Assembly: GCF_008180725.1 (NCBI RefSeq) | Contig: NZ_VTEV01000003.1 | Coordinates: 487,841 to 551,840, forward strand | DNA length: 64,000 nucleotides | DNA from: Sutcliffiella horikoshii | GTDB lineage: Bacteria; Bacillota; Bacilli; Bacillales; Bacillaceae_I | Direction: 5' to 3' | Part shown: in pieces, positions 29,050 to 37,601 of the stretch | How the letters are laid out: every line of letters starts with the position of its first letter | Numbering within the stretch: the stretch's first letter is position 1 | The notes under the pieces: generated by a model | The model's database searches: none | What the model saw: only the letters and a program-made list of their open reading frames with translations | Told to the model about the DNA's origin: nothing | Made by a program: the position numbers and the translations under genes

Positions 29050-29078
29050 TTGTCGAGTAGTGTAAAATAATGTATATA
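29050..29078 (+). promoter_or_regulatory. Possible sigma-A promoter upstream of ytzE
   Basis: TTGTCG, 17 bp, TATATA in the 297-bp divergent gap. It points at ytzE about 190 bp away, so a long leader would result. Confidence 0.35.
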
Positions 29079-29265
29079 GACTCATAATCCAATCATTTAC
29101 TCTTAACACATCCAAGACTAAATGTTAATATTGTGTAAATTGCATCATTATTCTAGAATTTTTTCCACAAAATCGTGTACAATATAAACTAACTTAATAC
29201 CTAACACCTATCATTAAGAATTTAGCGAGTAGTACCATGTTAAATACCGGATAAGGAGTGGTTTT

Positions 29266-29487
29266 TTGAAGCCTTCAACTAACCGTATGCTAACCCGTAT
29301 TAAAGCCGTCTACATGTTTATTCATGAAAAGGGAACTGTCTCTACACAGCAGTTGGTCGATGAATTTGGGATTACTCCCCGAACCGTCCAGCGTGATTTA
29401 AATGTGCTGGCATTTAATGACCTGGTTCAAAGTCCAACGAAAGGTAAGTGGACTACTACGCAGAAAAAAGTTAGGTTGACTTCATAA
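29266..29487 (+). CDS. ytzE: DeoR-type HTH protein YtzE
   Basis: A 73-residue winged-helix protein that consists of the DNA-binding domain only. It reads IKAVYMFIHEKGTVSTQQLV, then the recognition helix GITPRTVQRDLNVL, without an effector domain. The full-length DeoR family has about 250 residues, but the short form is the known YtzE. The target is unknown. The start is TTG at 29266 with AAGGAG 7 nt upstream. It is followed by a terminator. Confidence 0.88.
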   Translation: MKPSTNRMLTRIKAVYMFIHEKGTVSTQQLVDEFGITPRTVQRDLNVLAFNDLVQSPTKGKWTTTQKKVRLTS

Positions 29488-29518
29488 GACTACATATAAC
29501 ATTAATCAGACCATAATA

Positions 29519-29560
29519 AAGCCCCATTCCTTTTTTACTCGGAATGGGGTTCTTCGTTTT
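29519..29560. terminator. Terminator between convergent ytzE and the pseudouridine synthase gene
   Basis: A CCCCATTCC/GGAATGGGG stem with a 10-nt loop. The plus strand has TTCTTCGTTTTT after it. On the minus strand CTTTATT follows, so it could serve both genes. Confidence 0.75.
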
Positions 29561-30270
29561 TATCTTCGCTGCAATAGTTCCAACTCTTCATCCGTCAGCT
29601 CACGGTACTCTCCAAGCTCTAGGTCCTCATCAAGCTTTAATTCTCCCATACTCAAACGCTTCAGGTAGGTAACCGTTTTTCCAACTGCTTGGAACATCCT
29701 TTTCACTTGATGGAACTTTCCTTCAACGATGGTAATCTCGATTTGAGATTCCGGACCAGCCTCAAGTATCTTCAGTTCAGCAGGCAAGGTTTCATAGCCA
29801 TCATCTAAGGTGACCCCTTCTTTGAACGCTTCAATATCCTCTACTGTTACCTCACCATCAATTTTCGCATAATACGTTTTCGGTACATGTTTTTTCGGGG
29901 ACAACAACTGGTGTGCAAGCTGCCCGTCATTTGTCAGAATAAGTAGACCTTCTGTATCTTTATCCAAGCGTCCAACTGGGAATGGTTCAAACATCTTATC
30001 CTCTTCTTGCAGGATATCCACTACGGTTTCTTGGCGGTAGTCTTCCGTTGCAGATAATAGTCCAGGTGGCTTGTGCATCATCAAGTAAATGAACTCACGG
30101 TATTCCACGATATCATCATGGACAGTTACCTCCTGCACCTCCGGATCTACATGCACCTTCGCATCCTTTACCACTTTTCCATCCACTTTTACCACACCAG
30201 TTTTCAAAAGCTTTTTCACTTCTTTTCGCGTTCCAAAACCACTGTTGGCAAGCATTTTATCCAATCTCAT
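29560..30270 (-). CDS. ytzG: RsuA-family 16S rRNA pseudouridine synthase (YtzG)
   Basis: A 236-residue enzyme. An N-terminal S4 RNA-binding domain (about 1-60, MRLDKMLANSGFGTRKEV) is followed by the RsuA-like catalytic domain. The catalytic Asp is in GRLDKDTEGLLILTNDG, and the family ending is EGKFHQVKRMFQAVG. It isomerises a uridine in rRNA, probably 16S position 516 by analogy. ATG at 30270 is chosen because AAAGGAG lies 11 nt upstream. The earlier ATG at 30291 precedes that site. It lies about 50 bp downstream of ytgP and is probably in one transcript with it. Confidence 0.88.
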   Translation of the reverse strand: MRLDKMLANSGFGTRKEVKKLLKTGVVKVDGKVVKDAKVHVDPEVQEVTVHDDIVEYREFIYLMMHKPPGLLSATEDYRQETVVDILQEEDKMFEPFPVGRLDKDTEGLLILTNDGQLAHQLLSPKKHVPKTYYAKIDGEVTVEDIEAFKEGVTLDDGYETLPAELKILEAGPESQIEITIVEGKFHQVKRMFQAVGKTVTYLKRLSMGELKLDEDLELGEYRELTDEELELLQRR

Positions 30271-30321
30271 ACTTTGTGTCGCTCCTTTCATAGGGAAAGA
30301 GGCCCCTTTGACTTGAGACCT

Positions 30322-31935
30322 CTATCCTCTTTCTTGTCTATTTAAAAATGAAAAACGGTTTCCGAACAGATACATTAATAAATTACTTCTGTAGCTGAGT
30401 AAGAAGTAGATGCCGGCTCCCACTAGACCACTGACAGCCACTACGATGATGGCTTGTATGCGACCTTCGCTATATGGGACAACGCCTTCTAATAATTGAA
30501 GCACTACTAGGACTGCAACAATCATGATTCCGTTGAAGATGGTCATGAGAAAACCACGTCTTAGTACCATGGAGTAATCAAATTTAGTAAACTTCTTAAT
30601 AGCCCATAGATTTATCACAACACTGGCTGTATAGCCAATTGCCGTGGCAACAATAGAACCTTCCTCACCCATCAACAGGATAAGCGGATAATTCAGGACC
30701 AGTTTCAATAGCAGTCCAATCGCAAGTCCTACAACCGTATATTTCTGTCTGTTGATGCCTTGTAATACGGAGGCGGTGACTGTGAAAATTGCCAATGGTA
30801 TAGCGGTCGGCGCATACCAAGTCAATAGCTGTCCACCTAAAGGATCATAAGAGAAGAATGCGGCATAAGCTGGACCTCCAAGAAGGGATAGTCCAATACA
30901 AGCCGGGACAGTCAAGAAAAGCAATATTTGCAATGTCACACTAAGCTGTTTTTGCAAACTTTGATGCTGTCCATTAATAAACGATTTTGTTATGGCAGGA
31001 AGCAGACTCAAGGCAAAAGCTGTCGCTAGTGTAATCGGAATCATGATTAATTTTTGACCGTAAGTATTGATGATTCCAAAAGCGGTATCTGCATATGTTG
31101 CAGTAAATCCTGCTAACACCATTGCATCATTGAAAGAAAATGTATCTATTAATTGATAAAGAGGCATCGCCAATCCAACGAAGACGAATGGCATTGCATA
31201 AGAAATTAATTCCTTATACATATTTTTATAAGAAAGTTCCACTGTCTCTGGGTCTTTTTCCAGCATGGAGTCCAAATTCTTTTTCCGACTATACCAGTAC
31301 CAAACTAATACGACAAGACCTCCAATGGCACCGATAAAAGCAGCAAATGTTGCAAAGCCAATTGCAACAGTCATATCCCCATTTAAAACTTCCAGTATAA
31401 AATATAGACTTCCCAATAGGAAAACAATTCTTACTAGTTGTTCTACAACTTGTGATATTGCAGTTGGTCCCATGGATTCATACCCTTGAAAAAACCCACG
31501 AATCAAACTCATAACAGGAACCACCAGCAAAGCCACGCTTACCATTCTAACGACAAATGTAATATCTTCATAACTATGCTTACCTTCTTTTATGATCATA
31601 GGAGAAAGATATGGCGCCAACAGAAACAACGTTAAAAATGAAACCACTCCTGTAATACTCATGATCATAATACCCGAACGGAAAAGCTTCCTCCCCACAC
31701 TATACTCACCCAAAGCATTATACTTTGCGACAAACTTGGAGACTGCGAGTGGTACTCCAAGTGTAGCGATGCTTAAGAAGACAGAATATATCACATAGGC
31801 ATATGAATAAAGAGCTCCACCATCATTACCAACCATGGCATGAAAAGGAAAAATATAAACTAGACCGAGTACCCTTGACAGCATTGTTCCCACTGTCAAA
31901 ATCAAGGTACCTCTCAATATATTAGATGTTGACAT
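30322..31935 (-). CDS. ytgP: YtgP, MurJ-type lipid II flippase (MOP superfamily)
   Basis: A 537-residue membrane protein with about 14 helices. The opening RGTLILTVGTMLSRVLGLVYIFPF, the motif IRGFFQGYESMGPTAISQVVEQLVR and the cytoplasmic loops identify the polysaccharide-biosynthesis/MviN branch of the MOP flippases. B. subtilis YtgP has been shown to replace E. coli MurJ, so it likely flips lipid II for wall synthesis. Redundant flippases exist in Bacillus. GGTAGGG lies before the ATG. Confidence 0.9.
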   Translation of the reverse strand: MSTSNILRGTLILTVGTMLSRVLGLVYIFPFHAMVGNDGGALYSYAYVIYSVFLSIATLGVPLAVSKFVAKYNALGEYSVGRKLFRSGIMIMSITGVVSFLTLFLLAPYLSPMIIKEGKHSYEDITFVVRMVSVALLVVPVMSLIRGFFQGYESMGPTAISQVVEQLVRIVFLLGSLYFILEVLNGDMTVAIGFATFAAFIGAIGGLVVLVWYWYSRKKNLDSMLEKDPETVELSYKNMYKELISYAMPFVFVGLAMPLYQLIDTFSFNDAMVLAGFTATYADTAFGIINTYGQKLIMIPITLATAFALSLLPAITKSFINGQHQSLQKQLSVTLQILLFLTVPACIGLSLLGGPAYAAFFSYDPLGGQLLTWYAPTAIPLAIFTVTASVLQGINRQKYTVVGLAIGLLLKLVLNYPLILLMGEEGSIVATAIGYTASVVINLWAIKKFTKFDYSMVLRRGFLMTIFNGIMIVAVLVVLQLLEGVVPYSEGRIQAIIVVAVSGLVGAGIYFLLSYRSNLLMYLFGNRFSFLNRQERG

Positions 31936-32012
31936 AAAATCCCTACCTACTATTTGTAACTTTTTGTCTAACCTTTGTATTTTAGCACACTTCTTATTGC
32001 AGAAGCACTATT

Positions 32013-32393
32013 TTACCATCCCGCCAGTAAACTTCTAGAGAGTGAAATCTTTGGAAAAGATAGATATGGCGTGTCGTCTTTCAAATTTTCCAGGTGTTCT
32101 TTGGTTACAACCAGTGTGAATTCGGCATTTGCATCAGCGTCCAGTAAGAGCACACCTGCTTCTTTTTGACTGAAGATAAGCCCGAATTCTTCTTCATTAT
32201 TTAGGCGTATACAAAGAACATAAGCATTCATCTCTTTTTCATAGAGCCATGTATACGAGAATTTATGTATATTAGTGTTCATTTTTACTGGAATGGTTGG
32301 GACGGAAAGCAACAGGACTGGGGTTCCATTTTCCTCAGTCCAACCACCGTCATATGGAATATGTGCTTCTGAAAGATTCGGTGAATATGTCAT
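32013..32393 (-). CDS. Hypothetical protein
   Basis: A 126-residue soluble protein, acidic, with β-strand-like alternation (YTWLYEKEMNAYVLCIRL, GVLLLDADANAEFTLVVT). I recognise no domain. A strong AAAAGGGG site lies 6 nt before the ATG, which argues that it is real. It is divergent from ytfP and ends about 80 bp before ytgP starts, so it could be first in a ytgP-ytzG transcript. Confidence 0.7.
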   Translation of the reverse strand: MTYSPNLSEAHIPYDGGWTEENGTPVLLLSVPTIPVKMNTNIHKFSYTWLYEKEMNAYVLCIRLNNEEEFGLIFSQKEAGVLLLDADANAEFTLVVTKEHLENLKDDTPYLSFPKISLSRSLLAGW

Positions 32394-32450
32394 AGGATAC
32401 CCCTTTTCTTTAATGTAATCTACTTGAAATCATACGGAATGTAGCTCTTT

Positions 32451-32479
32451 TTGTCCAACAAGAGATTAGAGGGTATAAT
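32451..32479 (+). promoter_or_regulatory. Sigma-A promoter of ytfP
   Basis: TTGTCC, 17 bp, TATAAT: nearly consensus, 40 bp upstream of the ytfP ATG. Confidence 0.8.
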
Positions 32480-32518
32480 AGTCAACATGTACGCAAAATA
32501 TAGTTGGTTGGTGAAAAA

Positions 32519-33796
32519 ATGAAATACGATGTAATTATCATAGGCGGCGGTCCATCAGGGCTTATGGCCTCCATCGCTGCAGCAGAACAAAAAGCAAGAG
32601 TATTACTGATTGATAAAGGAAATAAACTTGGGCGGAAGCTTGCCATTTCAGGAGGCGGCCGCTGTAATGTGACGAACAGGCTTCCTGTAGACGAAATCAT
32701 CAAACATATCCCTGGTAATGGGAGATTCTTATATAGCGCATTTTCGGAGTTTAATAATGAAGATATCATCAAATTTTTTGAAAAGCTTGGGATACAGTTG
32801 AAGGAAGAAGATCACGGTAGAATGTTTCCTGTTTCAGACAAAGCACAAAGTGTGGTTGACGCGCTGTTGAATAGAATGAAAGAGTTGCGGGTGGAGATGC
32901 GAACCAATACTTCTGTAGACACGGTGGAATATGATGAGGAGCGTACCCGTGGCGTGTTGTTAAAGACCGGTGAATTTTTGGAGTGCAGTTGTGTAGTCAT
33001 CGCTGTTGGTGGAAAATCCGTGCCACATACCGGTTCTACTGGTGATGGATATCCTTGGGCACGCAAAGCCGGGCATACCATTACCGATTTATTCCCGACA
33101 GAGGTTCCGTTAAATTCACAAGAAAAATTCATACGTGATAAAAGATTGCAAGGTCTGTCCCTGCGTGATGTAGCTTTAAGTGTCTTAAATCCTAAAGGAA
33201 AAGTGGTAAAAACACATCAAATGGATATGATTTTCACTCACTTTGGAGTATCCGGGCCTGCAGTTTTACGCTGCAGCCAATATGTTGTAAAGACAATGAA
33301 GAAATTCGGTGTGGATCGAGTAACGATGAATTTGGATGTTATGCCTTCATTAAATGAAGAACAAGTATTTCAGCAGCTCTACAACGCTTTGAAGGACGAA
33401 CCAAAAAAAGCCATTAAGAATGTGCTTAAAGGGCTTGTACCTGAAAGATATTTATTATTTTTGTTGGAAGTTTGCGGGATTGATGAACAGGAGATCGGCG
33501 CAACCTTGGCTCACGAAAAAATAAGGGAACTTGCAAAAATGTGCAAACAGTTCCGTTTTGAAGTATCTGGAACCCTTTCCATTGAAAAGGCATTTGTAAC
33601 CGGAGGCGGCGTTTCTGTGAAAGAAGTTCATCCGAAAGAGATGTCTTCCAAAATGAAAGACGGTTTATACTTTTGTGGAGAAGTACTTGATATCCATGGA
33701 TATACTGGTGGTTACAATATCACCTCGGCCTTGGTGACAGGAAGACTTGCAGGCCTGAACGCCGGGAAAAAGGCGGCAAGCCTACGTCGTTACTAG
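32519..33796 (+). CDS. ytfP: HI0933/BaiN-family flavoprotein YtfP
   Basis: A 425-residue FAD-dependent oxidoreductase. The dinucleotide loop is [19 protein letters not shown] at the N-terminus. The family signature [19 protein letters not shown] follows, and the C-terminal FAD motif is [17 protein letters not shown]. The family is conserved but its physiological substrate is not settled. ATG at 32519 is chosen with GGTTGGTGA upstream; TTG at 32504 is the longer alternative. Its promoter is nearly consensus. The 3' end overlaps a small gene on the opposite strand by 15 bp. Confidence 0.9.
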   Translation: MKYDVIIIGGGPSGLMASIAAAEQKARVLLIDKGNKLGRKLAISGGGRCNVTNRLPVDEIIKHIPGNGRFLYSAFSEFNNEDIIKFFEKLGIQLKEEDHGRMFPVSDKAQSVVDALLNRMKELRVEMRTNTSVDTVEYDEERTRGVLLKTGEFLECSCVVIAVGGKSVPHTGSTGDGYPWARKAGHTITDLFPTEVPLNSQEKFIRDKRLQGLSLRDVALSVLNPKGKVVKTHQMDMIFTHFGVSGPAVLRCSQYVVKTMKKFGVDRVTMNLDVMPSLNEEQVFQQLYNALKDEPKKAIKNVLKGLVPERYLLFLLEVCGIDEQEIGATLAHEKIRELAKMCKQFRFEVSGTLSIEKAFVTGGGVSVKEVHPKEMSSKMKDGLYFCGEVLDIHGYTGGYNITSALVTGRLAGLNAGKKAASLRRY

Positions 33797-33904
33797 TAAT
33801 ACGAAAGACATTACAAATGCTAGTCCTACTCCATACATGCCAAACTCGTTGATAAATGATTTACTTTCTTCTTGAAGTACCTCGTTTTGTGTGTGGTGGT
33901 TCAT
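33782..33904 (-). CDS. Small single-span membrane protein (40 residues)
   Basis: ATG at 33904 opens a 40-codon frame. A polar N-terminal half ([17 protein letters not shown]) is followed by a hydrophobic helix ([14 protein letters not shown]). AAAGGA lies 10 nt upstream, and composition and topology are those of a real small membrane protein. Its stop lies inside the end of ytfP on the other strand. I do not know a family for it. A regulatory or stress role is only a guess from size. Confidence 0.6.
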   Translation of the reverse strand: MNHHTQNEVLQEESKSFINEFGMYGVGLAFVMSFVLLVTT

Positions 33905-34023
33905 AGTGAATACATCCTTTCTGTTTTAGTTTCTGTTTATATGACCTGTTACTAATTAGACGAGTAGTGTTACAAAAATGTTTCAATTATTTATGAATTA
34001 TTTTAGATATTTATCAATACCCA

Positions 34024-34069
34024 CAAAAAAGAACCTGATAAACATCTTTTAGGGAAGTTTTCAGGTTCT
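34024..34069 (-). terminator. Terminator of cse60
   Basis: AGAACCTGA/TCAGGTTCT with a 22-nt loop and TTTTTT on the minus strand. The upstream arm includes the TGA stop of cse60. Confidence 0.65.
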
Positions 34070-34240
34070 AAATATTACCATCGCTGAAAAGCAATAAATC
34101 TGGTCATCCTCGTCGTTGATACACCCAACTTGATACTTGATGTCAATTACATCCCTGTCAGACAACCCTTTAAGAAAATCATTAACCGCGTCCTCCAAGT
34201 CCCGCTCATGCTCCTCATCAAAAACCCTAATCTGCACCAA
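34061..34240 (-). CDS. cse60: Sporulation protein Cse60 (YteV)
   Basis: A 59-residue acidic protein. The chosen start gives M-VQIRVFDEEHERDLEDAV, matching the Cse60 family, which in B. subtilis is expressed from sigma-E in the mother cell. TTG at 34240 has AAGGAGG 9 nt upstream. The GTG at 34249 directly touches that site. I could not place a convincing sigma-E promoter. The molecular role of Cse60 is unknown. Confidence 0.85.
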   Translation of the reverse strand: MVQIRVFDEEHERDLEDAVNDFLKGLSDRDVIDIKYQVGCINDEDDQIYCFSAMVIFRT

Positions 34241-34352
34241 CCCCGACACCCTCCTTATAGCCTGGTGTATAGATAGCTCGTATTCTATTACTATGTATAG
34301 GTGGAAAGTTTCGGTTTTATACTTTGGTTTGGGGGAAATGGAGAAAAAATGA

Positions 34353-34393
34353 GAAAAAAAACCCTTTGGGGGTCAGACCCCCAAAGGGTTTTT
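34353..34393. terminator. Perfect hairpin with T runs on both strands (no adjacent gene end)
   Basis: AAACCCTTTGGGGG, loop TCAGA, CCCCCAAAGGGTTT with A and T runs on the two sides, so it works as a terminator in either direction. Yet it lies between two divergent gene starts (cse60 and the gene at 34454) where no transcript should end. It may insulate, or be a leader attenuator of the downstream gene. Confidence 0.6.
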
Positions 34394-34453
34394 GCTCTTT
34401 ACGTCGAATATAATAGAGTTAGAGAATTTTATTGATTTGAAGGGGTAATGTGA

Positions 34454-35065
34454 GTGAAAGAAGTTTGGATTTCAGAAGATGGAGATTTTAGTGAAATAGA
34501 GGGTGATGGGTTTTATCGTTTTTATCTTTATAGGATTGAAGATGTGGATTATCAGGAAGAAAACAAGCAGTTGCTTTTAGATTTTATTGGGAAGCTTAAT
34601 ATTTTCCCTTTAAATGTATTGGTTGAAGGATATGATGAGGAAGAAAAAATGAGGCGGATTTTTGAAGGCTTGGGTTTCTCCTATTCGGTTGACTATTTTA
34701 CCGATAAGCGAATGTATTCCACGGGAGGCAAAAACTTTACCTATCATCCCCCATTTTTTCAAATCGAAGCCTCTTCCATAGAAGAGCTGCAATTAATCAT
34801 GACAGAAACCTACCACCTAGCAACACAAAATCAATTTTACGGTATATCGTTTAAAAATATCGTTCAACTTATATCTCGAAATGGCTACTCTTTTCCTAAG
34901 CTATGTAGAAATAAAGATATTGCCGCGTTGAAGGTGAGCCATGATGGGCAAGGGTTCAATTTTTATTCAAATATGAACTCTCTACAGAATATGGAACAAG
35001 TGATTAACATGCTTCCACAAGGATATGTCGTAACCCAAATAAACGATTGTGTGATTGAAAAATAA
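34454..35065 (+). CDS. Hypothetical protein
   Basis: A 203-residue soluble protein, acidic and rich in aromatic residues (GDGFYRFYLYRIEDVDYQ, HPPFFQIEASSIEELQLI). No signal peptide, membrane helix or known motif is seen. GTG start with GAAGGGG 8 nt upstream. It ends in a bidirectional terminator. This locus departs from B. subtilis gene order after cse60, so it may belong to a species-specific insertion of three genes (34454-36800). Confidence 0.65.
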   Translation: MKEVWISEDGDFSEIEGDGFYRFYLYRIEDVDYQEENKQLLLDFIGKLNIFPLNVLVEGYDEEEKMRRIFEGLGFSYSVDYFTDKRMYSTGGKNFTYHPPFFQIEASSIEELQLIMTETYHLATQNQFYGISFKNIVQLISRNGYSFPKLCRNKDIAALKVSHDGQGFNFYSNMNSLQNMEQVINMLPQGYVVTQINDCVIEK

Positions 35066-35104
35066 AAGGAGCTTCGCTGTTAATGAGCGATGCTCCTTTT
35101 ATGT
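35064..35104. terminator. Bidirectional terminator
   Basis: AAAAGGAGC-TTCGCT pairs with AGCGA-TGCTCCTTTT, with T-rich flanks on both strands, between two convergent genes. Confidence 0.8.
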
Positions 35105-35743
35105 TTAGAATCCAAGCAATTGCATGCTCCCAATGTATATAGCGATTGCTGAGATAATCAGTGATATTTTGTTGAATTTGAAGAATGAGATAGGTGGCCT
35201 TTCCTCCCGAAGGTCCCCCACTACTTCATTTATGAAATCCTTATCGGCAAAATTTTGGAATTCCACCTCCAAACCACTTGTTTCAAGATCTTTCCACTTT
35301 ATTTTGATGGTTTGATTAGAGTCATCTAAATAATACTTCGTGATATAGTTGCTGCTGATATAATCTTCATTTGCTTTGACGTCTTTATTAAAAGAATATC
35401 TTTTGTCGTTAAGTTTCTTCTCTAAAATATCCATGACTTTCTGGGGTTCATACTTCTTTATATGTATCTCGTCTTTTTTTCTTTGCATGATCATTATGAT
35501 AAATGGCACAAGTATTGGACTTAGTGCCAAAAAGAGAGAGTTAATATCCCAATATTTATTAGAAGTCGTGTAAACCAATAATCCAAGTGTTATGAGCCCT
35601 GTAATTAGTATTCCTTGAAATCTATTACCAGTGGAAATCTTTGAAACTCCTTTTTGTTGGAAGTTTGTAATTGCATCCATGAAGAGTAATGCACCTATCA
35701 TAAGAAGAAAAAGTGGAAAAATGTTTTGGTCGATGAAGTCCAT
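35105..35743 (-). CDS. Hypothetical membrane protein
   Basis: A 212-residue protein with three N-terminal membrane helices (about 6-25, 44-62, 70-88), a soluble α/β middle of about 100 residues and one C-terminal helix. The soluble part is likely cytoplasmic and has no recognised motif. ATG at 35743 is chosen because AAAGGAGG lies 11 nt before it; the longer frame (to 35785) has no site. It is convergent with the hypothetical gene on the left and 67 bp after the start of the region following the NERD gene. Confidence 0.65.
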   Translation of the reverse strand: MDFIDQNIFPLFLLMIGALLFMDAITNFQQKGVSKISTGNRFQGILITGLITLGLLVYTTSNKYWDINSLFLALSPILVPFIIMIMQRKKDEIHIKKYEPQKVMDILEKKLNDKRYSFNKDVKANEDYISSNYITKYYLDDSNQTIKIKWKDLETSGLEVEFQNFADKDFINEVVGDLREERPPISFFKFNKISLIISAIAIYIGSMQLLGF

Positions 35744-35810
35744 GGTTGATGTGGCCTCCTTTCTGGCGGATGGTGTATATATCAATATACGACTGAGTTT
35801 GGGAATGGTT

Positions 35811-36800
35811 TCAAGTTTTTATAAGAAGTGGGGTGAGGTTGTAGGTGCGGGATTTGGTGTTGCCTTCTCCTTTTATTTCTAATTTCTTTAACAACCTTCT
35901 AATAATATACTTATCCTCAATACGTAAAAATCTCTTCAGCTCCCTCATAGTAATTTCAGAGCTGATTAATAAAGCGTAATCTTTCAGAGTTTCAACATAT
36001 GCATCACCTGAAATCAATGAGCAAGTAGTACATTTCCATTTCCCATGGATTTTTCCCATCACTACATGAGGAGAACAATTTGGACAAAATACTCCTGTTC
36101 TTATGTCTATCGGTCTAACTTTATATTGTTCAATCGGAGAGCTTTGAAGCGGAGTATGATCTTTAATTAATAATCTGGAAATTTTGTTTAAAGTTTTTTT
36201 ATCGTAGTAATGGGTTGAATTTCTTTTATAGAGTGGGATTACTTTTTCGGAAAGAGCCGGACTTTTTATCACATGTTTTTCTACAATGCTTGGGGAAGAG
36301 AGGACTTTTACGATAACTTTTGGGTTGGTTAACACAACCAGCTTTTCACAAGGGGCCTTTGGGAGATTTTTATGTTTCAACCATGAAGTCAGTTTAAAAC
36401 ACTGGTTGCTAACTTGAAGTATGGGGTCTTGTAAAGCTTTAAGCGGCTTATCCTCTACCTCTTGTATAAGTTGATTGTTTTTAGGATCAAAGTATATGAT
36501 TCCTCGTAAATATTTTACCTCGAGGAGTAAACAAAAATTTGAAAATAAAATAAGAGTATCTATTTGAAAATGAGAGTCTCTATATGGGAGCCTTAAATCA
36601 TGGAAGATATAATATGGGGTGTCTGTTTCGGGAAGGAGTTTAAGGTAATAATCGAGAGACTGTTCGCCATAGATACCTGCTTCTTTTATACCTAGTTCCA
36701 TCAATAAATCTTCGTATTTATCGTGGTTTGGATGTACCCTCCTCTTCATTGCTCTTAAAATTTGCGCTCTTAAGGGAATTGTTCTTTGTTTTTTTATCAA
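35811..36800 (-). CDS. NERD-domain protein with zinc ribbon and C-terminal winged-helix-like part
   Basis: A 329-residue protein. The nuclease-related domain (about 45-165) shows YGEQSLDYYL, the Asp in HFQIDTLILF and LLLEVKYLRG, which are the expected catalytic elements of a restriction-endonuclease-like fold. A zinc ribbon follows (FCPNC and KCTTC), then a charged C-terminal region. The start is TTG at 36800 (IKKQRTIPLRAQIL), the usual opening in Bacillus NERD proteins, with GAGGTGA upstream. The ATG at 36827 has no site. The cellular role of NERD proteins is unproven; DNA processing is suspected. Confidence 0.8.
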   Translation of the reverse strand: MIKKQRTIPLRAQILRAMKRRVHPNHDKYEDLLMELGIKEAGIYGEQSLDYYLKLLPETDTPYYIFHDLRLPYRDSHFQIDTLILFSNFCLLLEVKYLRGIIYFDPKNNQLIQEVEDKPLKALQDPILQVSNQCFKLTSWLKHKNLPKAPCEKLVVLTNPKVIVKVLSSPSIVEKHVIKSPALSEKVIPLYKRNSTHYYDKKTLNKISRLLIKDHTPLQSSPIEQYKVRPIDIRTGVFCPNCSPHVVMGKIHGKWKCTTCSLISGDAYVETLKDYALLISSEITMRELKRFLRIEDKYIIRRLLKKLEIKGEGNTKSRTYNLTPLLIKT

Positions 36801-36925
36801 AAGATCACCTCTACTTTGGTATGCCATTACAATTAGACACCGTTATACATAATTCCTCCTTTTTCTACACAAAAAATTGAAACGAATATTCTGTATAAAC
36901 CACGAAGCATCTCACTTCTGTTGTG

Positions 36926-37030
36926 ATTGTAACTTTTCAAAGCGTTATTGTAACTTTTTCCAATGGGATTGTGACTTTTTTGATCGGTATTGTAACTTTT
37001 TCACTAGTTATTGTGATATTTCGAATTGCG
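36926..37030. repeat. Tandem array, 21-bp period (5 units), same family as 48603-48770
   Basis: ATTGTAACTTTT-like units start at 36926, 36947, 36968, 36989 and 37010, exactly 21 bp apart. Consensus is ATTGTRACTTTTTCNNNNGTT. It lies upstream of the NERD gene. A run of ten C follows at 37051-37060. On the minus strand the array could be read as heptapeptides KVTIxxE, but no start signal is present. Confidence 0.8.
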
Positions 37031-37126
37031 GTGCAAGATACCTCCTTACTCCCCCCCCCCGTTGCAAGCCCTAATTACCTATTTTTTAGAGAACCCAACC
37101 CCCAATTACCTACTTTCAAAAAAACC

Positions 37127-37174
37127 AAAAAAACCACCAACCAGCGGCCCATTTCTCGCCCACTGGTCAGTGGT
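37127..37174 (-). terminator. Probable terminator of ytwF
   Basis: On the minus strand ACCAC-TG-ACCAG pairs with CTGGT-TG-GTGGT across a 2-nt internal mismatch and is followed by TTTTTTT, 16 bp after the ytwF stop. Confidence 0.5.
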
Positions 37175-37189
37175 CTCACAAGTATCAAA

Positions 37190-37495
37190 TTATTCTACGT
37201 CGCCTTCCCACTCTAACATGCCGCCTTCCATGTTGCGGACTTTGTAGCCTTGGTCTTGCAGGTAGTGGCAGACGTTTTCGCTGCGGCGACCAGAGCGGCA
37301 GATTACAATGTATTCTTTGTTTTTGTCTAGCTTGTCCAGGTTTTCTGGGATATCACCCATGCGGATGTGTTCTGCTTGTTTGATTTTGCCCATTTCGATT
37401 TCTTCGTCTTCGCGGACGTCGACGAGGTGAAGTTCTTCGCCTGCGTCAAGTTTCTTCTTCAACTCATCAGTGGTAATTGTTTGGATTTCTGACAT
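37190..37495 (-). CDS. ytwF: Rhodanese-like protein YtwF
   Basis: A 101-residue single-domain rhodanese. The active-site loop VICRSGRRSENV carries the catalytic Cys, and LHLVDVREDEEIEMGKI is the conserved N-terminal part. Such proteins carry persulfide sulfur and may feed sulfur transfer or thiol repair. ATG at 37495 (MSEIQTIT) is chosen with GAGG upstream; the longer frame to 37591 runs through the leuS terminator. The position after leuS is as in B. subtilis. Confidence 0.88.
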   Translation of the reverse strand: MSEIQTITTDELKKKLDAGEELHLVDVREDEEIEMGKIKQAEHIRMGDIPENLDKLDKNKEYIVICRSGRRSENVCHYLQDQGYKVRNMEGGMLEWEGDVE

Positions 37496-37549
37496 GTGTG
37501 AAAACCTCGATTCTATGTAGTGTAATGTAATTACCTCTATTTTAACAAA

Positions 37550-37588
37550 AAGAAAACAAGACTGCCAAACCGGACGGCGGCAGTCTTG
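37550..37588 (-). terminator. Terminator of leuS
   Basis: AAGACTGCC/GGCAGTCTT with a 12-nt loop and GTTTTCTTTTT following on the minus strand. Confidence 0.8.
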
Positions 37589-37601
37589 CATTTATCTATG
37601 A

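Noticed and set aside
36877-37216. Plus-strand frames with Cys/Phe-rich or Ile/Val-rich heptads in the 21-bp array
   Set aside because: A 21-bp period keeps any frame open; no ribosome binding site or start context was found.
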